Shown here one piece after another: positions 1 to 7,358 of a stretch of 34,427 nt of DNA (position 1 is its first letter; every line of letters begins with the position of its first letter). This DNA is from an uncultured Lentisphaeria bacterium (GTDB taxonomy: Bacteria; Verrucomicrobiota; Lentisphaeria; Victivallales; UBA1829): the NCBI GenBank assembly GCA_949282305.1, contig CASDPB010000030.1, positions 1 to 34,427 on the forward strand, in the 5' to 3' direction. Made by a program: the position numbers and the translations under genes. Under the pieces are notes generated by a model that saw only the letters and a program-made list of their open reading frames with translations, did no database searches and had not been told where the DNA came from.

Positions 1-1
1 C

Positions 2-229
2 GTATTCAAATACGCCGACGAGCGCATCGAACTTCAGAAGGAACTCGACAAACTCCTTTTCGAGCTGAACGAGCTGGATCTGCTCCATGAAGAACGCCGT
101 ATTGAAGTCATGCCGCGTCTCTCGGATTACCTCGACCTCGGAGTCGAAGTGATTGCCGAAAAAGTCGAAATCACCGATGAGCCCGATGAAGAAGATGCCG
201 AGGAGGAAGCTCTTGAGAAGAGCGCCTGA
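2..229 (+). CDS. C-terminal end of an acidic, coiled-coil-like protein (partial)
   Basis: An open frame runs in from the window edge and stops at TGA 227-229, leaving 75 residues with no start codon visible. The first half alternates charged and leucine residues (KELDKLLFELNELDLL) and looks like an amphipathic or coiled-coil helix. The last 20 residues are strongly acidic (repeated E and D), a common solvent-exposed tail. I do not recognise the family. It is followed at 238 by a structured intergenic element and then by three short genes on the same strand, so it is probably the first visible member of a mobile-element accessory operon. The coding call rests on continuous frame, codon use matching its neighbours and position. 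Function unknown. Confidence 0.65.
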   Translation, partial: VFKYADERIELQKELDKLLFELNELDLLHEERRIEVMPRLSDYLDLGVEVIAEKVEITDEPDEEDAEEEALEKSA

Positions 230-237
230 CCAGTCCC

Positions 238-308
238 TCTGTTCTTTGCGCCGCTTTTCCGGCGGACGGATTCCCGTCCGCCGCGCGGCTTCTTTGCGAA
301 AAAACAGA
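238..308 (+). promoter_or_regulatory. Structured leader element, copy A (three stacked helices)
   Basis: The sequence folds as three nested helices. The outer helix is 238-243 with 303-308, extended by 245-247 with 299-301. The middle helix is CCGC 251-254 with GCGG 285-288. The inner helix is a perfect 10-bp stem, 260-269 with 274-283, closed by a 4-nt loop. The right side carries an unpaired CTTCTTTGCG. The same architecture recurs at 1298-1374 with compensatory base changes. It is not followed by a T-tract, so it is not a simple terminator. It ends 38 nt before the ATG of the next gene. A cis-acting RNA (leader, processing site or protein-binding site) is the likely role, by inference. Confidence 0.6.
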
Positions 309-346
309 AGTTCTCAAACTAAAATCAAAATAAGGAGTATGAGAAA

Positions 347-499
347 ATGGCTGCGTATGCAAGAATCTATGGATTTCAGGTTGTCGACGGCAAACACATC
401 AAAGGTCGGGAAGAGGAATTTACCTGCCTCGGTGGTAACTGCTATCTCCCCAATGGCGAATACGAAATGCTTGAGGAAATCCTCGAAAAAGAATTTTAA
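347..499 (+). CDS. Small hypothetical protein, 50 aa
   Basis: The frame starts at ATG 347 and stops at TAA 497-499. AAGGAG at 332-337 lies 9 nt upstream, a good ribosome binding site. The 50-residue product begins MAAYARIYGFQVVDG and ends in an acidic helix (EMLEEILEKEF). It has two cysteines and no membrane segment or signal peptide. The next gene starts 17 nt downstream with its own AAGGAG, so the two are very likely co-transcribed. I do not recognise the family. Small proteins of this kind are typical cargo of conjugative or plasmid-derived elements, which fits the primase and relaxase remnants downstream. Confidence 0.7.
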   Translation: MAAYARIYGFQVVDGKHIKGREEEFTCLGGNCYLPNGEYEMLEEILEKEF

Positions 500-516
500 T
501 CTCAAGGAGTCTGAAC

Positions 517-1260
517 ATGAAAGAAAACATCAAACGGGACAGTGCCATCGATCTGTTCAACGGTATTCTGAAAACGGCGCGCGATGCCGGCGCTTTGCAG
601 GAGCTCGACCGGATTATCGACTACGATTCCGCGTGTGAATTTGAGGAGAAAAATAAACGGCCGATTTCCAATTATGAGTTTAATTGTATCTTCTCTGTCG
701 ATTTCGGCGGTTCGGAAGGCATTTACATTGATGCCTGGCTCAACGGTTATCTGGATGAATCCGGGCATACACAGCGGCTTCATTTCGGTACGATCAAGAC
801 ACTGGAACGCGATCTTGCCGCGATGAAAATCATGGGTGAAGCCTGCGGGATTCTGCAATACTACGCCTCGGCTTATCTCAACAAGAACCTTTCCCGCTAT
901 GAACCCGATCCGACGAAATTGTCGTCATTCCATAATTCGGATACGCCGTTCCGGTGCCGTGCCTGCCAAACAATGGGGAATATCGACGTATTGAAGCGTC
1001 TATGCTCCTGGAATAAACAGATGGAGCAATATGCCTTCCGCTGTGAAAACTGCGGTGCGGAAACCGATTATTTTTCCACGTCCGCCGAGTTGCGCAATGC
1101 CTGGAACAACGGAGAATACTGGATCAGGAAAAGTGACGCGATTCTGGTCAAGCGTGATGCTCTGCAATCCGTTTGTAAACTGCGAGGTCAAGAACCCTGC
1201 AATCTCGACTGTGCCAAATGTCCGTATCAAATCATCCGGGAGTTGCGGCACACGGTATAA
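517..1260 (+). CDS. Zinc-ribbon-containing hypothetical protein, 247 aa
   Basis: ATG 517 is preceded by AAGGAG at 504-509 with normal spacing. The first 130 residues are a mixed alpha/beta region I cannot assign (for example FEEKNKRPISNYEFN and VDFGGSEGIYIDAWL). From residue 147 there is a zinc-ribbon pattern: C147-x2-C150, then C176-x2-C179 (RCENCG). A second cysteine cluster, C228-x3-C232-x2-C235 (CNLDCAKCPY), lies just before the C-terminus. Seven cysteines in such spacing strongly suggest metal binding, either structural zinc or nucleic-acid contact. No enzymatic motif is visible. It belongs to the same gene string as the 50-aa protein and is followed by the second copy of the structured leader. 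Function unknown; a mobile-element accessory role is inferred. Confidence 0.8.
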   Translation: MKENIKRDSAIDLFNGILKTARDAGALQELDRIIDYDSACEFEEKNKRPISNYEFNCIFSVDFGGSEGIYIDAWLNGYLDESGHTQRLHFGTIKTLERDLAAMKIMGEACGILQYYASAYLNKNLSRYEPDPTKLSSFHNSDTPFRCRACQTMGNIDVLKRLCSWNKQMEQYAFRCENCGAETDYFSTSAELRNAWNNGEYWIRKSDAILVKRDALQSVCKLRGQEPCNLDCAKCPYQIIRELRHTV

Positions 1261-1297
1261 AGTCTGGTTATCGAACAACATTTCACGTTAAAAACAA

Positions 1298-1374
1298 AAT
1301 TCAGTTCTTCCGACCGCTTGACCGGCGGATGAAGTCTCATCCGCCGCGCGGCTTCTTTGCGAAAGAACTGAATT
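1298..1374 (+). promoter_or_regulatory. Structured leader element, copy B
   Basis: This is the second copy of the element at 238-308. The outer helix is a perfect 12-bp pairing of 1298-1309 with 1363-1374. The middle helix is CCGC 1314-1317 with GCGG 1348-1351. The inner helix is a perfect 10-bp stem, 1323-1332 with 1337-1346, with a 4-nt loop. The 5-nt left bulge, the single unpaired C on the right and the unpaired CTTCTTTGCG match copy A. Differences within stems are compensated: C-G to T-A, G-C to A-T, and T-A to A-T in the outer helix. The element ends 35 nt before ATG 1410, almost the same spacing as copy A. Confidence 0.65.
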
Positions 1375-1409
1375 CCCCAATAAACCAACAAAAAGAAGGA
1401 ATCAAAAAG

Positions 1410-1844
1410 ATGAACAACACACAGAAAAAGAACAACGTCCGCAATGCCGTCAACACCAATTCCACCAGAAAGTTCACGATCACCGATCCGGACTCACCGG
1501 CAACCGACAACCAGCGCCGCGCGATTGGTCATGCAATCAAGAACGGTTCCTGGAAACGCTTCTCCGCGGAAGACTGGAAGATTCTTACCAAAGGCCGTGC
1601 CTCGAAAATTATCGACCAGATCCGCGCCAAAGAGGGCGATCCGCTCGCCTCCTGGGGACAGAAAAAGCGTTTTCTGGAACTGGTCCGGGAAGGATTCCTG
1701 CGCGGAGTCAAGCGTGAGACCTTCAAGAATCTCCGTAATGAGCAGATCAAGCGTATGATCTACAAAGGCATGAAGAACAAGGAAGCCGGAACTTTCGCCG
1801 GACCGTATCTCCATCCGGACGATCCGACTCCGGCTGCCGCCTGA
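1410..1844 (+). CDS. Basic hypothetical protein, 144 aa (possible DNA-binding accessory protein)
   Basis: The frame is open further upstream, but ATG 1410 has AGAAGGA 9 nt before it, and upstream codons overlap the structured leader, so I choose 1410. The product is lysine/arginine rich. A central segment (TDNQRRAIGHAIKNG, then WKILTKGRASKIIDQIRAK) recalls the small DUF3072-like pattern of an open helix followed by a 'T-K-x-x-A-S-x-x-I-D' helix; this is only a resemblance. The region around residues 85-125 is very basic (RGVKRETFKNLRNEQIKRM) and could bind nucleic acid. No catalytic motif is seen. It is the last gene of the left operon, with a clear terminator 12 nt after the stop. Confidence 0.75.
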   Translation: MNNTQKKNNVRNAVNTNSTRKFTITDPDSPATDNQRRAIGHAIKNGSWKRFSAEDWKILTKGRASKIIDQIRAKEGDPLASWGQKKRFLELVREGFLRGVKRETFKNLRNEQIKRMIYKGMKNKEAGTFAGPYLHPDDPTPAAA

Positions 1845-1856
1845 ACCGCCTCATTT

Positions 1857-1894
1857 CCCGGCTGTGAAACACATCTTACAGCCGGGATTTTTCT
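1857..1894 (+). terminator. Rho-independent terminator
   Basis: A 9-bp perfect stem CCCGGCTGT (1857-1865) / ACAGCCGGG (1878-1886) with a 12-nt loop is followed directly by ATTTTTCT. It ends the operon of small accessory genes. Confidence 0.85.
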
Positions 1895-1979
1895 ATTCTT
1901 TGTTACGATCTGCCGAGAGTATTTCACGAACTCCATCCATCAAAGGAATCAAAGTCCGGTATGGTTGAGGAGGATCGTT

Positions 1980-2715
1980 TCCGGCGGCCAAGGTCAATCC
2001 CGCTACGTTGAAGGGGGATGCAGCATCTTTCAGACGACCATCAATCCCGAAATCAACCTGGAAACGAAGTCCCGCTTTTCATACTGGGCGTAGACGAATC
2101 CTGCGAACAGACCCGCAGGATATTGGCGATGCAGCGCCAATATCACACCTTGGAGGCACTGAAAGACCAATCCGCCAAAGAATGAATCATTCGTAAGCAT
2201 CACTCCTTCCAACGCTTGTTGGAACCATGCACTGTGGTCAATCCTTATGCCGAAGAAATTTTCTACGAAGACGACCGTCTCCAAGCCAGAAGAAACCAGC
2301 CCAAATTCCTGAATTTGTGTAAGGCAGTAGCCTTCCTCAACCAGATGAAAAAGCCCCTGAAAAACTACAATGGCATTGACTACCTCGAAGTTTCAAGGGA
2401 AGACATCCAACAAGCAACCAAACTCACTTCCGAGTTACAGGGAATCTCCCTCGACAACCTCTCACTCCCCGCCCGGAACCTCCTCCAGCTCCTGTTGGAG
2501 ATGAACCGGAAGACCTTCACCTGAAAAGAAGTGATGGACCACACCGACTGGACCAAAACCCGCCTCCACATATCCATCTCACAGAGTTAATCGAAATGGA
2601 ACTGGTCCTCCCCGAATCCACGAAGAAAAAACAGCTCCAAACCTACAAACTCCTCTACAACGGCGAAGACCAAGACGGACGCCGATTCGTGCTCGGTTTA
2701 CACGGTGTTCAGTAG
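1980..2715 (+). pseudogene. Decayed C-terminal part of a primase/helicase-like mobile-element protein
   Basis: A protein can be followed across three frames. Frame A (from 1980) gives GGQGQSRYVEGGCSIFQTT then INPEINLETKSRF. Loss of one T near 2076-2079 moves it to frame B, ILGVDESCEQTRRILAMQRQ. A TGA at 2183-2185 interrupts frame B, which resumes as SFQRLLEPCTVVNPYAEEI and DDRLQARRNQPKFLNL. TGA at 2522-2524 interrupts it again before KEVMDHTDWTKTRLHIS. Loss of one base near 2584 shifts it to LIEMELVLPESTKKKQL and YKLLYNGEDQDGRRF, ending at TAG 2713-2715. The pattern (INPE..LE..SRF, 'DE..EQTR', 'RLLEP..VVNPY', 'D.LQ.RR.Q.KFLNL') matches, from memory, the C-terminal part of CHC2-primase-associated helicase-like proteins of integrated elements. 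That family assignment is tentative. The four lesions are directly visible. The left boundary is uncertain and may lie near 1910. Confidence 0.75.
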
Positions 2716-2733
2716 GTATTCACCTAACGCATT

Positions 2734-3006
2734 TTAACGGTTTTCATATTCTTTTATCCAGTCCCATGCTTTTTGGGGCAACCATCCGTTTCGATTTTGT
2801 CGTGTAATATTAACAACAATAAAGGAATCATTGGAATTGATTGTAGCACTAATCTTTTGTTGCCATACTCCCACATCCTCTTGAGTATATATTAACCATG
2901 TGGAGTTCAAATAATGCCACCAAGAGGGTGCGCTTTTTAATAAATCATACAAAGCATCATAATTGGCATTAGGTGTCTTTAAATCATAAGATATAAGGAG
3001 AATCAT
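2734..3006 (-). CDS. Small Cas2-fold / SinR-family-like protein, 90 aa
   Basis: The 90-residue product starts MILLISYDL, with Asp8 in the position of the conserved aspartate of the Cas2/VapD ferredoxin-like fold. The second strand reads WWHYLNSTWLIYT and a third NDSFIVVNIT, followed by a C-terminal WLPQKAWDWIKEY helix. This order resembles small proteins usually annotated as SinR family. AAGGAG lies 8 nt before its ATG, inside the end of the upstream gene. The two genes overlap by four bases (ATGA), so they are translationally coupled. The DNA is visibly more AT-rich than its neighbours, a sign of separate origin. A nuclease or interferase role is possible by fold analogy but not shown. No cas genes or CRISPR array are nearby. 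Confidence 0.75.
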   Translation of the reverse strand: MILLISYDLKTPNANYDALYDLLKSAPSWWHYLNSTWLIYTQEDVGVWQQKISATINSNDSFIVVNITRQNRNGWLPQKAWDWIKEYENR

Positions 3007-3755
3007 TGTCCATTCTCCTTTCTACTTTTAAATTCTTGTTCAGAAATTGCTCTTATATTAAAGCATTGTTTATTGTCCAAATGTTGCCATGAACAACCCT
3101 TCTTCCAAAAAACTTCGATATACTCCGTTACTGGAGATACATCATCCGCATAGACCTTCAGCTCAAAAATATAGGTTCCCGGCATCAATGAGAGAGATAT
3201 ATTTTTTTGCGAAAAGCAAAAAATCATAGACATTGATGTTGGGTTACTCTGAGTCTGATTTGAATTTGAGCTATCTGCGCTATTATTAGAGTTCATTTCT
3301 TCCTGTACATGCAAAAGACGAATATAAGACGACATTCCTTTGCGAATATGAAAAGAATCACTGTCGTTGAGCCATAATAACGGAACAGAAAAAAGCCGTT
3401 TTTTCAACTCCCAAGAATTTCCATCTTCTCGCTGTTCGTAAACCTCATCAATACTTGCTTGACAATTTTTGGCAGTCGCTTTTCCTGCATTGTTAACGCG
3501 AATATGATAGTCGCGGATATTTCTACTTTGACTATCTTCAGGACTTGGAACATCGGTTTCTTTATCGGAGGTGGTGTTCTTCTTCAAATCAACCTCAAGT
3601 GTCAATTTAGGTTTTATAAAAAAAGACCTGATGTAGACACCAAAAATACCTACTACAACAGCACCAATGGTTCCAATGGCAATCAAAGTGTCTAGCGCTA
3701 TAGACAGCTCATCTTTGTATCGCACAATAAAGTTAGGGTCTGGTAAATCTGACAT
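3003..3755 (-). CDS. Single-span membrane protein with beta-rich exposed domain, 250 aa
   Basis: I start at ATG 3755 (MSDLPDPNF) because GAGG lies 5 nt upstream; an ATG 45 nt earlier has no such site. Residues 19-42 (ALDTLIAIGTIGAVVVGIF) form one transmembrane helix. The rest is polar and beta-rich: the segment YHIRVNNAGKATAKNCQASI has the 'V-x-N-x-G-x-A-x-x-C' look of an immunoglobulin-like/CARDB-type strand pair. A serine/asparagine-rich linker lies near residues 165-180 (NSNNSADSSNSNQTQS). It overlaps the downstream Cas2/SinR-like gene by 4 bp, so the two are expressed together. The region is AT-rich and flanked by decayed genes. I do not recognise a named family. A two-gene defence or toxin module with a membrane-anchored partner is an inference from the arrangement. 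Confidence 0.75.
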   Translation of the reverse strand: MSDLPDPNFIVRYKDELSIALDTLIAIGTIGAVVVGIFGVYIRSFFIKPKLTLEVDLKKNTTSDKETDVPSPEDSQSRNIRDYHIRVNNAGKATAKNCQASIDEVYEQREDGNSWELKKRLFSVPLLWLNDSDSFHIRKGMSSYIRLLHVQEEMNSNNSADSSNSNQTQSNPTSMSMIFCFSQKNISLSLMPGTYIFELKVYADDVSPVTEYIEVFWKKGCSWQHLDNKQCFNIRAISEQEFKSRKENGQ

Positions 3756-3848
3756 TTTATCCTCATAATTATAATGATATATCAAAAATATACCATACAT
3801 CTGTTCTTTTTCAAGTCCTTGAATTCTAATAGCAAACTATTCTCTATA

Positions 3849-4691
3849 TCATTTTGCTTTTTCCATAAACTTCATTTCCACTCGGTCAAATACGCGCGGA
3901 ATATAGGAATCCGCCCTTAAGACCTTCTGACCGGAGCAGAACTTCTTCTGGTTAATCGCATTGACCGTGGTTTTGGCGATTTCAGCGGTATGCGTAATGG
4001 TAATGACCTCGGTTTCGGCCAAGACCTGTCTGCCAGATTTCAGAGTGTAGATTTTTGCCTTCTCGTCGAATCGCTGAATGGTATCCCATGCGGCTTGCAG
4101 GGTTAGTTTGCCGAGCTCGTAATCCCAGCGCATGTAGACGAGGTATTGGGCTTTCTCTTCCAATGAGTGGCCGGCGACTTCCGCTTGACAGGCTTTGCGG
4201 AGGGTGCGGATGATCTTCGCATTGGCTTTCAGGAGCGTTGCTCGCTTTTTCTCGTATCGCAATCGGAGTTGTTCGAGCCGGACATTTTGCAGTTCGGTAA
4301 TGTTCTGGCGTTTGGTTGTCAGCTTTTCTTGGAGTTGCACCTTCTCTTCATCCGTGTCGACCAATGACAAACACTGGTGCATGTCATGATTCAGGATTTG
4401 CCGCTTATCTTTGTAGACGGCCTTGATTTTGCGGACTTCCGCTTCGTAGTCTTCCTTCAGGCGGTCTTCGGATTGCAGTTTGTTCGTGTCCCGCGACGGC
4501 AGGTCGAATTCCAGACACGCGCAATATTCGGGCCAATGTTCAATGACCTTGCCTTCGAAGAGGACGACCGTATGCTTCAGCTTTCCAGCGCGAAAAGTAC
4601 GCTTTCGCAAGGCATCCAATGCGGCGGCATCGGGAGCAGGAAACAGCTTCGCTACCGGATGTTGCTCTAATTTCTTCTGAACTTTCGCCAT
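3849..4691 (-). CDS. Coiled-coil hypothetical protein, 280 aa
   Basis: ATG 4691 has GGGGA about 9 nt upstream. The protein has no signal peptide or membrane segment. Residues 1-70 contain a short mixed region (TVVLFEGKVIEHWPEYCACL). Residues 75-175 are long charged helices (KLQSEDRLKEDYEAEVRKIK, then LEQLRLRYEKKRATLLKANA), a likely coiled coil. The C-terminal 80 residues are alpha/beta with YTLKSGRQVLAETEVITITH. It is not part of an obvious operon: the next gene on this strand is about 95 nt further on and has a different base composition. I do not recognise the family. Coding is supported by length, ribosome binding site and steady codon use. A structural or partition-like role in a mobile element is possible but unproven. 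Confidence 0.7.
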   Translation of the reverse strand: MAKVQKKLEQHPVAKLFPAPDAAALDALRKRTFRAGKLKHTVVLFEGKVIEHWPEYCACLEFDLPSRDTNKLQSEDRLKEDYEAEVRKIKAVYKDKRQILNHDMHQCLSLVDTDEEKVQLQEKLTTKRQNITELQNVRLEQLRLRYEKKRATLLKANAKIIRTLRKACQAEVAGHSLEEKAQYLVYMRWDYELGKLTLQAAWDTIQRFDEKAKIYTLKSGRQVLAETEVITITHTAEIAKTTVNAINQKKFCSGQKVLRADSYIPRVFDRVEMKFMEKAK

Positions 4692-5110
4692 TAGCGATTG
4701 TCCCCGCTTGATATTTACAAAGAAATATAATATTGTTATGTTGTAAAGTCAAGCAGAGAAAAGAGATGCATAAGTTTTTTTAAAATATTGGGTTCATCAA
4801 CAGACGCTCCGAAGTGAAGACCGCAGCGCAAGCAATCTTGCGCTCACGTTGAATCTTGACTCTGATTTTGAAAATATACTCTGCAGTTGGGATTGAGTCT
4901 TCTCCCGGTTCAAATATTTCGGATACTCTTTCCGATTCAGGATTATCTCCTTCTTCCTGTAAGTATCTATATTGTATCTTATATAAAAATCAATTAGTGC
5001 TATTAAAATGCCTGTGACGATTCTGGTTGCACTTTTCATAAGCTATATAATCCCAATCAAAATTTGCTATGTCTTTCCTCAATCGCAACAGAACTTGAAG
5101 GCGAACGAAA
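4692..5110. other. Intergenic stretch without a supported gene
   Basis: About 420 bp holding only short overlapping open frames on both strands. None has a convincing ribosome binding site together with recognisable protein sequence. Its composition is AT-rich. It is probably eroded DNA between the coiled-coil gene and the frameshifted gene at 5111. Confidence 0.5.
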
Positions 5111-5444
5111 ATGGAAGAGTTCATCAACAAATTGTATCCGGCAGAGCGGAAATATCTGATAAATCCAATCCCCCAAAAAGCATTCATATCTGCGGCGGTC
5201 AATTCGCCAATCGGCAATTGACGAATTGATCGAATCCTGTTTTTACCAAGGATTTATCTACCCCAAGGCTTCCTTTCATGGTAAGAATATTATCGCCCTG
5301 AAATTCCTTCCCTCTTCCCCAAAAAGCTGTCGCATATATTTGATATTGCAGGGAGAAAAGCCTTGTAAAACCGGCAAATCCCCCTGCAGTTCTCCGATAA
5401 ATTCTTCGATGGCTTTTCCTCATTCCGCATTCACAGAAATATAA
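5111..5444 (+). pseudogene. Frameshifted gene of unknown function (mobile-element type)
   Basis: ATG 5111 is preceded by GAAGG with good spacing. It opens a frame reading MEEFINKLYPAERKYLINP and QKAFISAAVNSPIG, which stops at TGA 5219-5221. In the next frame, starting at once at 5220, the sequence continues as DELIESCFYQGFIYPKASFH and KNIIALKFLPSS and runs to TAA 5442-5444. The two halves look like one conserved globular protein split by a single-base indel close to 5215-5220. The C-terminal third (after about 5330) is less protein-like and may be a second drifted part. I do not recognise the family. The pattern of one good start, two plausible frames and an abrupt stop fits a recently broken gene. 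Confidence 0.5.
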
Positions 5445-5483
5445 CAGTTGATATAAGTGTATAATAACTTGAAAAAGCAACTG

Positions 5484-5846
5484 TCACTCTTGATTTGCTG
5501 ATGCTTTTACATTCACGCCATCGACCGGATAAATACACCGGACACGCTCAAGCTGCAACATACCGTAGAGTTGCTTCTGCGGAGCTGCCGCCGCAATTGT
5601 GAACGAGACTCCAAGCGAAGTATGAATCGCGATCACTCGGAAAGAGCGGTCAGACTTCACCAGCGCCACATGCACCCACGGAATCAGAAAATCCTCCAGT
5701 TCCGTCACGATCCGCAGACGCGGCAGGACATGGGCGCTCCTCTGCCAGCAGACACTCGAATCCAATTCCCCGTCAATCGAATCCCATTCCGTGTCCGGGC
5801 TTACTCCGGCGCTGCCGTTTTGTTCGTTCCTGTTCTCTGTTTTCAT
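5484..5846 (-). CDS. Hypothetical protein, 120 aa, overlapping the relaxase tail
   Basis: ATG 5846 has GGAGG 6 nt upstream, one of the strongest ribosome binding sites in the window, although it lies inside the end of the relaxase gene. The overlap with that gene (which ends at 5773) is 74 bp in another frame. The product begins MKTENRNEQNGSAGVSPDTE. It contains a beta-rich core: RLRIVTELEDFLIPWVHVAL, then SFRVIAIHTSLGVSFTI and RVRCIYPVDGVNV. There is no signal peptide or membrane helix. I do not recognise the family. Tight overlap with a conjugative relaxase suggests that it belongs to the transfer module. Because the relaxase is truncated, this gene may now be transcribed from the duplicated promoter at 7449-7477. 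Confidence 0.65.
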   Translation of the reverse strand: MKTENRNEQNGSAGVSPDTEWDSIDGELDSSVCWQRSAHVLPRLRIVTELEDFLIPWVHVALVKSDRSFRVIAIHTSLGVSFTIAAAAPQKQLYGMLQLERVRCIYPVDGVNVKASANQE

Positions 5847-7358
5847 TGTTTACCTCCGTTCCATATTTTTGATAGAATTGACGCTCGAAATCTTCCAGTT
5901 CACGTAATTCGGTATCTGTTTTCGGGTTGACTTCTTCCATTTGAACACCGGACTTTTCCGGCACGACTGCCAGTGCATCCTTCTTTTGTAAATCCTCCTC
6001 TTCCTGCCGGACGACTGTCTGGCGGTTCTGATAGAACCCGTTCAGCAACAGCATCTTTGAAAGCGCCGCCCTGGTTCTCTTCGTGATTTTGTGCAGGACA
6101 TCCCGGAGTTTGTCCTGCCAGCGTTTCCGCACCAGCTGATGCGGATCAGGCCGACACTCCTGCGTGATCTGCTCCGCGGATTTCCGAACCGGGATCTTCG
6201 TTATTTCGCCCGAGGCAAGCAGGTCATGAACGGAAAGACGTTCCGTCCGAATCGCCATCAGTTTCTTTTTGAAATACTCCTTCTCCGGCACATGCAACGC
6301 CAGGTTGAACTTTCCGCGCGAACAGCCGACATAAAACGCCTGTTTCGACATCTTTTCCGCCGCGACAACCACATTTTTTGAGGTCATTCCCTGCGACGCA
6401 TGGGAAGTCATCACCCAGCCGTATTTCAGTCCGCGGAAATTCTTCGGCAGCCGGATCGTGGTCAGTTCCCGCCGGTTGGAATCCAGCAGAAGATATTCGT
6501 TCCGATTACCCGTCGCAATCGCCAGACTGCCGTTGTTGATCTTGTATTCCGGTGTCCGCAGATTCACCGTAAAACGGACAATATCGCCTTTCCCGACCGG
6601 CAGGGAAACAGCGTTTCCGGCATCGATGCTGCTGCGGATTGCAGACGGCTTCACCGTTTTGCCGTTGCTCAAAACGAGCTTGCCATCTTCAATTTTCACA
6701 ACCTCCGCCATCTCGCCCGGTTTGGCGACGTCCCTGACTTTCGTATTGAAGAATATCTTCATGCCGACCTGATAATTTTCGATGTTGCCGAGCTGCGGCT
6801 TGGTCCAGCCCCAGGAACGGAACGACTCCACCGGATTGGCTTCATCGTTCACGATCCGACCGGCGGCTTTCATTTTCTGCCGGATCATATCCGTCAAAAG
6901 ATCGCACTCCCTGTTGGTCGGCGAAACCGCGATGCAGTCCAGCGGACGTCTGCCGTCGTCAGTCAGTTTTACAAAATCCTCAGCGGCGCGTTCCAGATAA
7001 TCCGCCCTGTCCTCGTGAATGTAACCATGTTCATCCAGATGCTTGAAGCCATCCAGAGCGCTTCCCGCCGAGATCAGCTCAATCCCCCTCCGGTATTCCC
7101 GCACCTGCTGACGGTGAATCTGCGAAAGGCAGGTCTTCGTGATGTTGGAATGACCTTCCAGCAGACGGAAAAAATCGCCCGCTTCCACCGAGGAATGCTG
7201 GCGCTCATCGCCGACAAACAGCACCCGGTATTCGTTCTCCATTGCAAGTTTCATCATCTCCGTTCCCTGCCTGAGCGAGTTCAAGCCGGATTCGTCAATA
7301 ATCAGATACGTGCCTTTCGGCGGCAGCTTGTCCTTGTTCTGCAAAAACATCGCCACCG
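5773..7358 (-). pseudogene. TraA/MobF-type conjugative relaxase-helicase, 5'-truncated
   Basis: The frame carries helicase motifs of the RecD-like half of MobF/TraA relaxases in order: Walker B TYLIIDESGLNS near residue 17, GDERQ (motif III) near residue 54, TSHASQG (motif V) near residue 320 and FYVGCSRGKFN (motif VI) near residue 345. A charged C-terminal tail of about 150 residues follows. The N-terminal relaxase domain, with its tyrosine and three-histidine motif, and the Walker A loop are missing. Full-length members are normally about twice as long. The break falls at 7358/7359, exactly where the inverted repeat begins; the first in-frame GTG (7356) has no ribosome binding site. The remnant cannot nick or pump DNA, so it marks a dead conjugative element. 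Confidence 0.85.

Noticed and set aside
153-638. Open frame of 161 codons on the plus strand
   Set aside because: It overlaps three better genes in other frames, each with a ribosome binding site, has no site of its own, and its protein is arginine/serine-rich shadow sequence.
2183-2524. TGA codons as recoded (selenocysteine or tryptophan) positions
   Set aside because: The same gene also has two frameshifts, and TGA ends other intact genes here, so ordinary decay is simpler.
2734-3006. Cas2-like protein as evidence of a CRISPR system
   Set aside because: No repeat-spacer array or other cas gene is visible anywhere in the window; the protein fits the stand-alone SinR/VapD-like group better.
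4797-5217. Minus-strand frames at 4797-5039 and 4990-5217
   Set aside because: They overlap each other and the better-supported plus-strand frameshifted gene; no start signal or family pattern.
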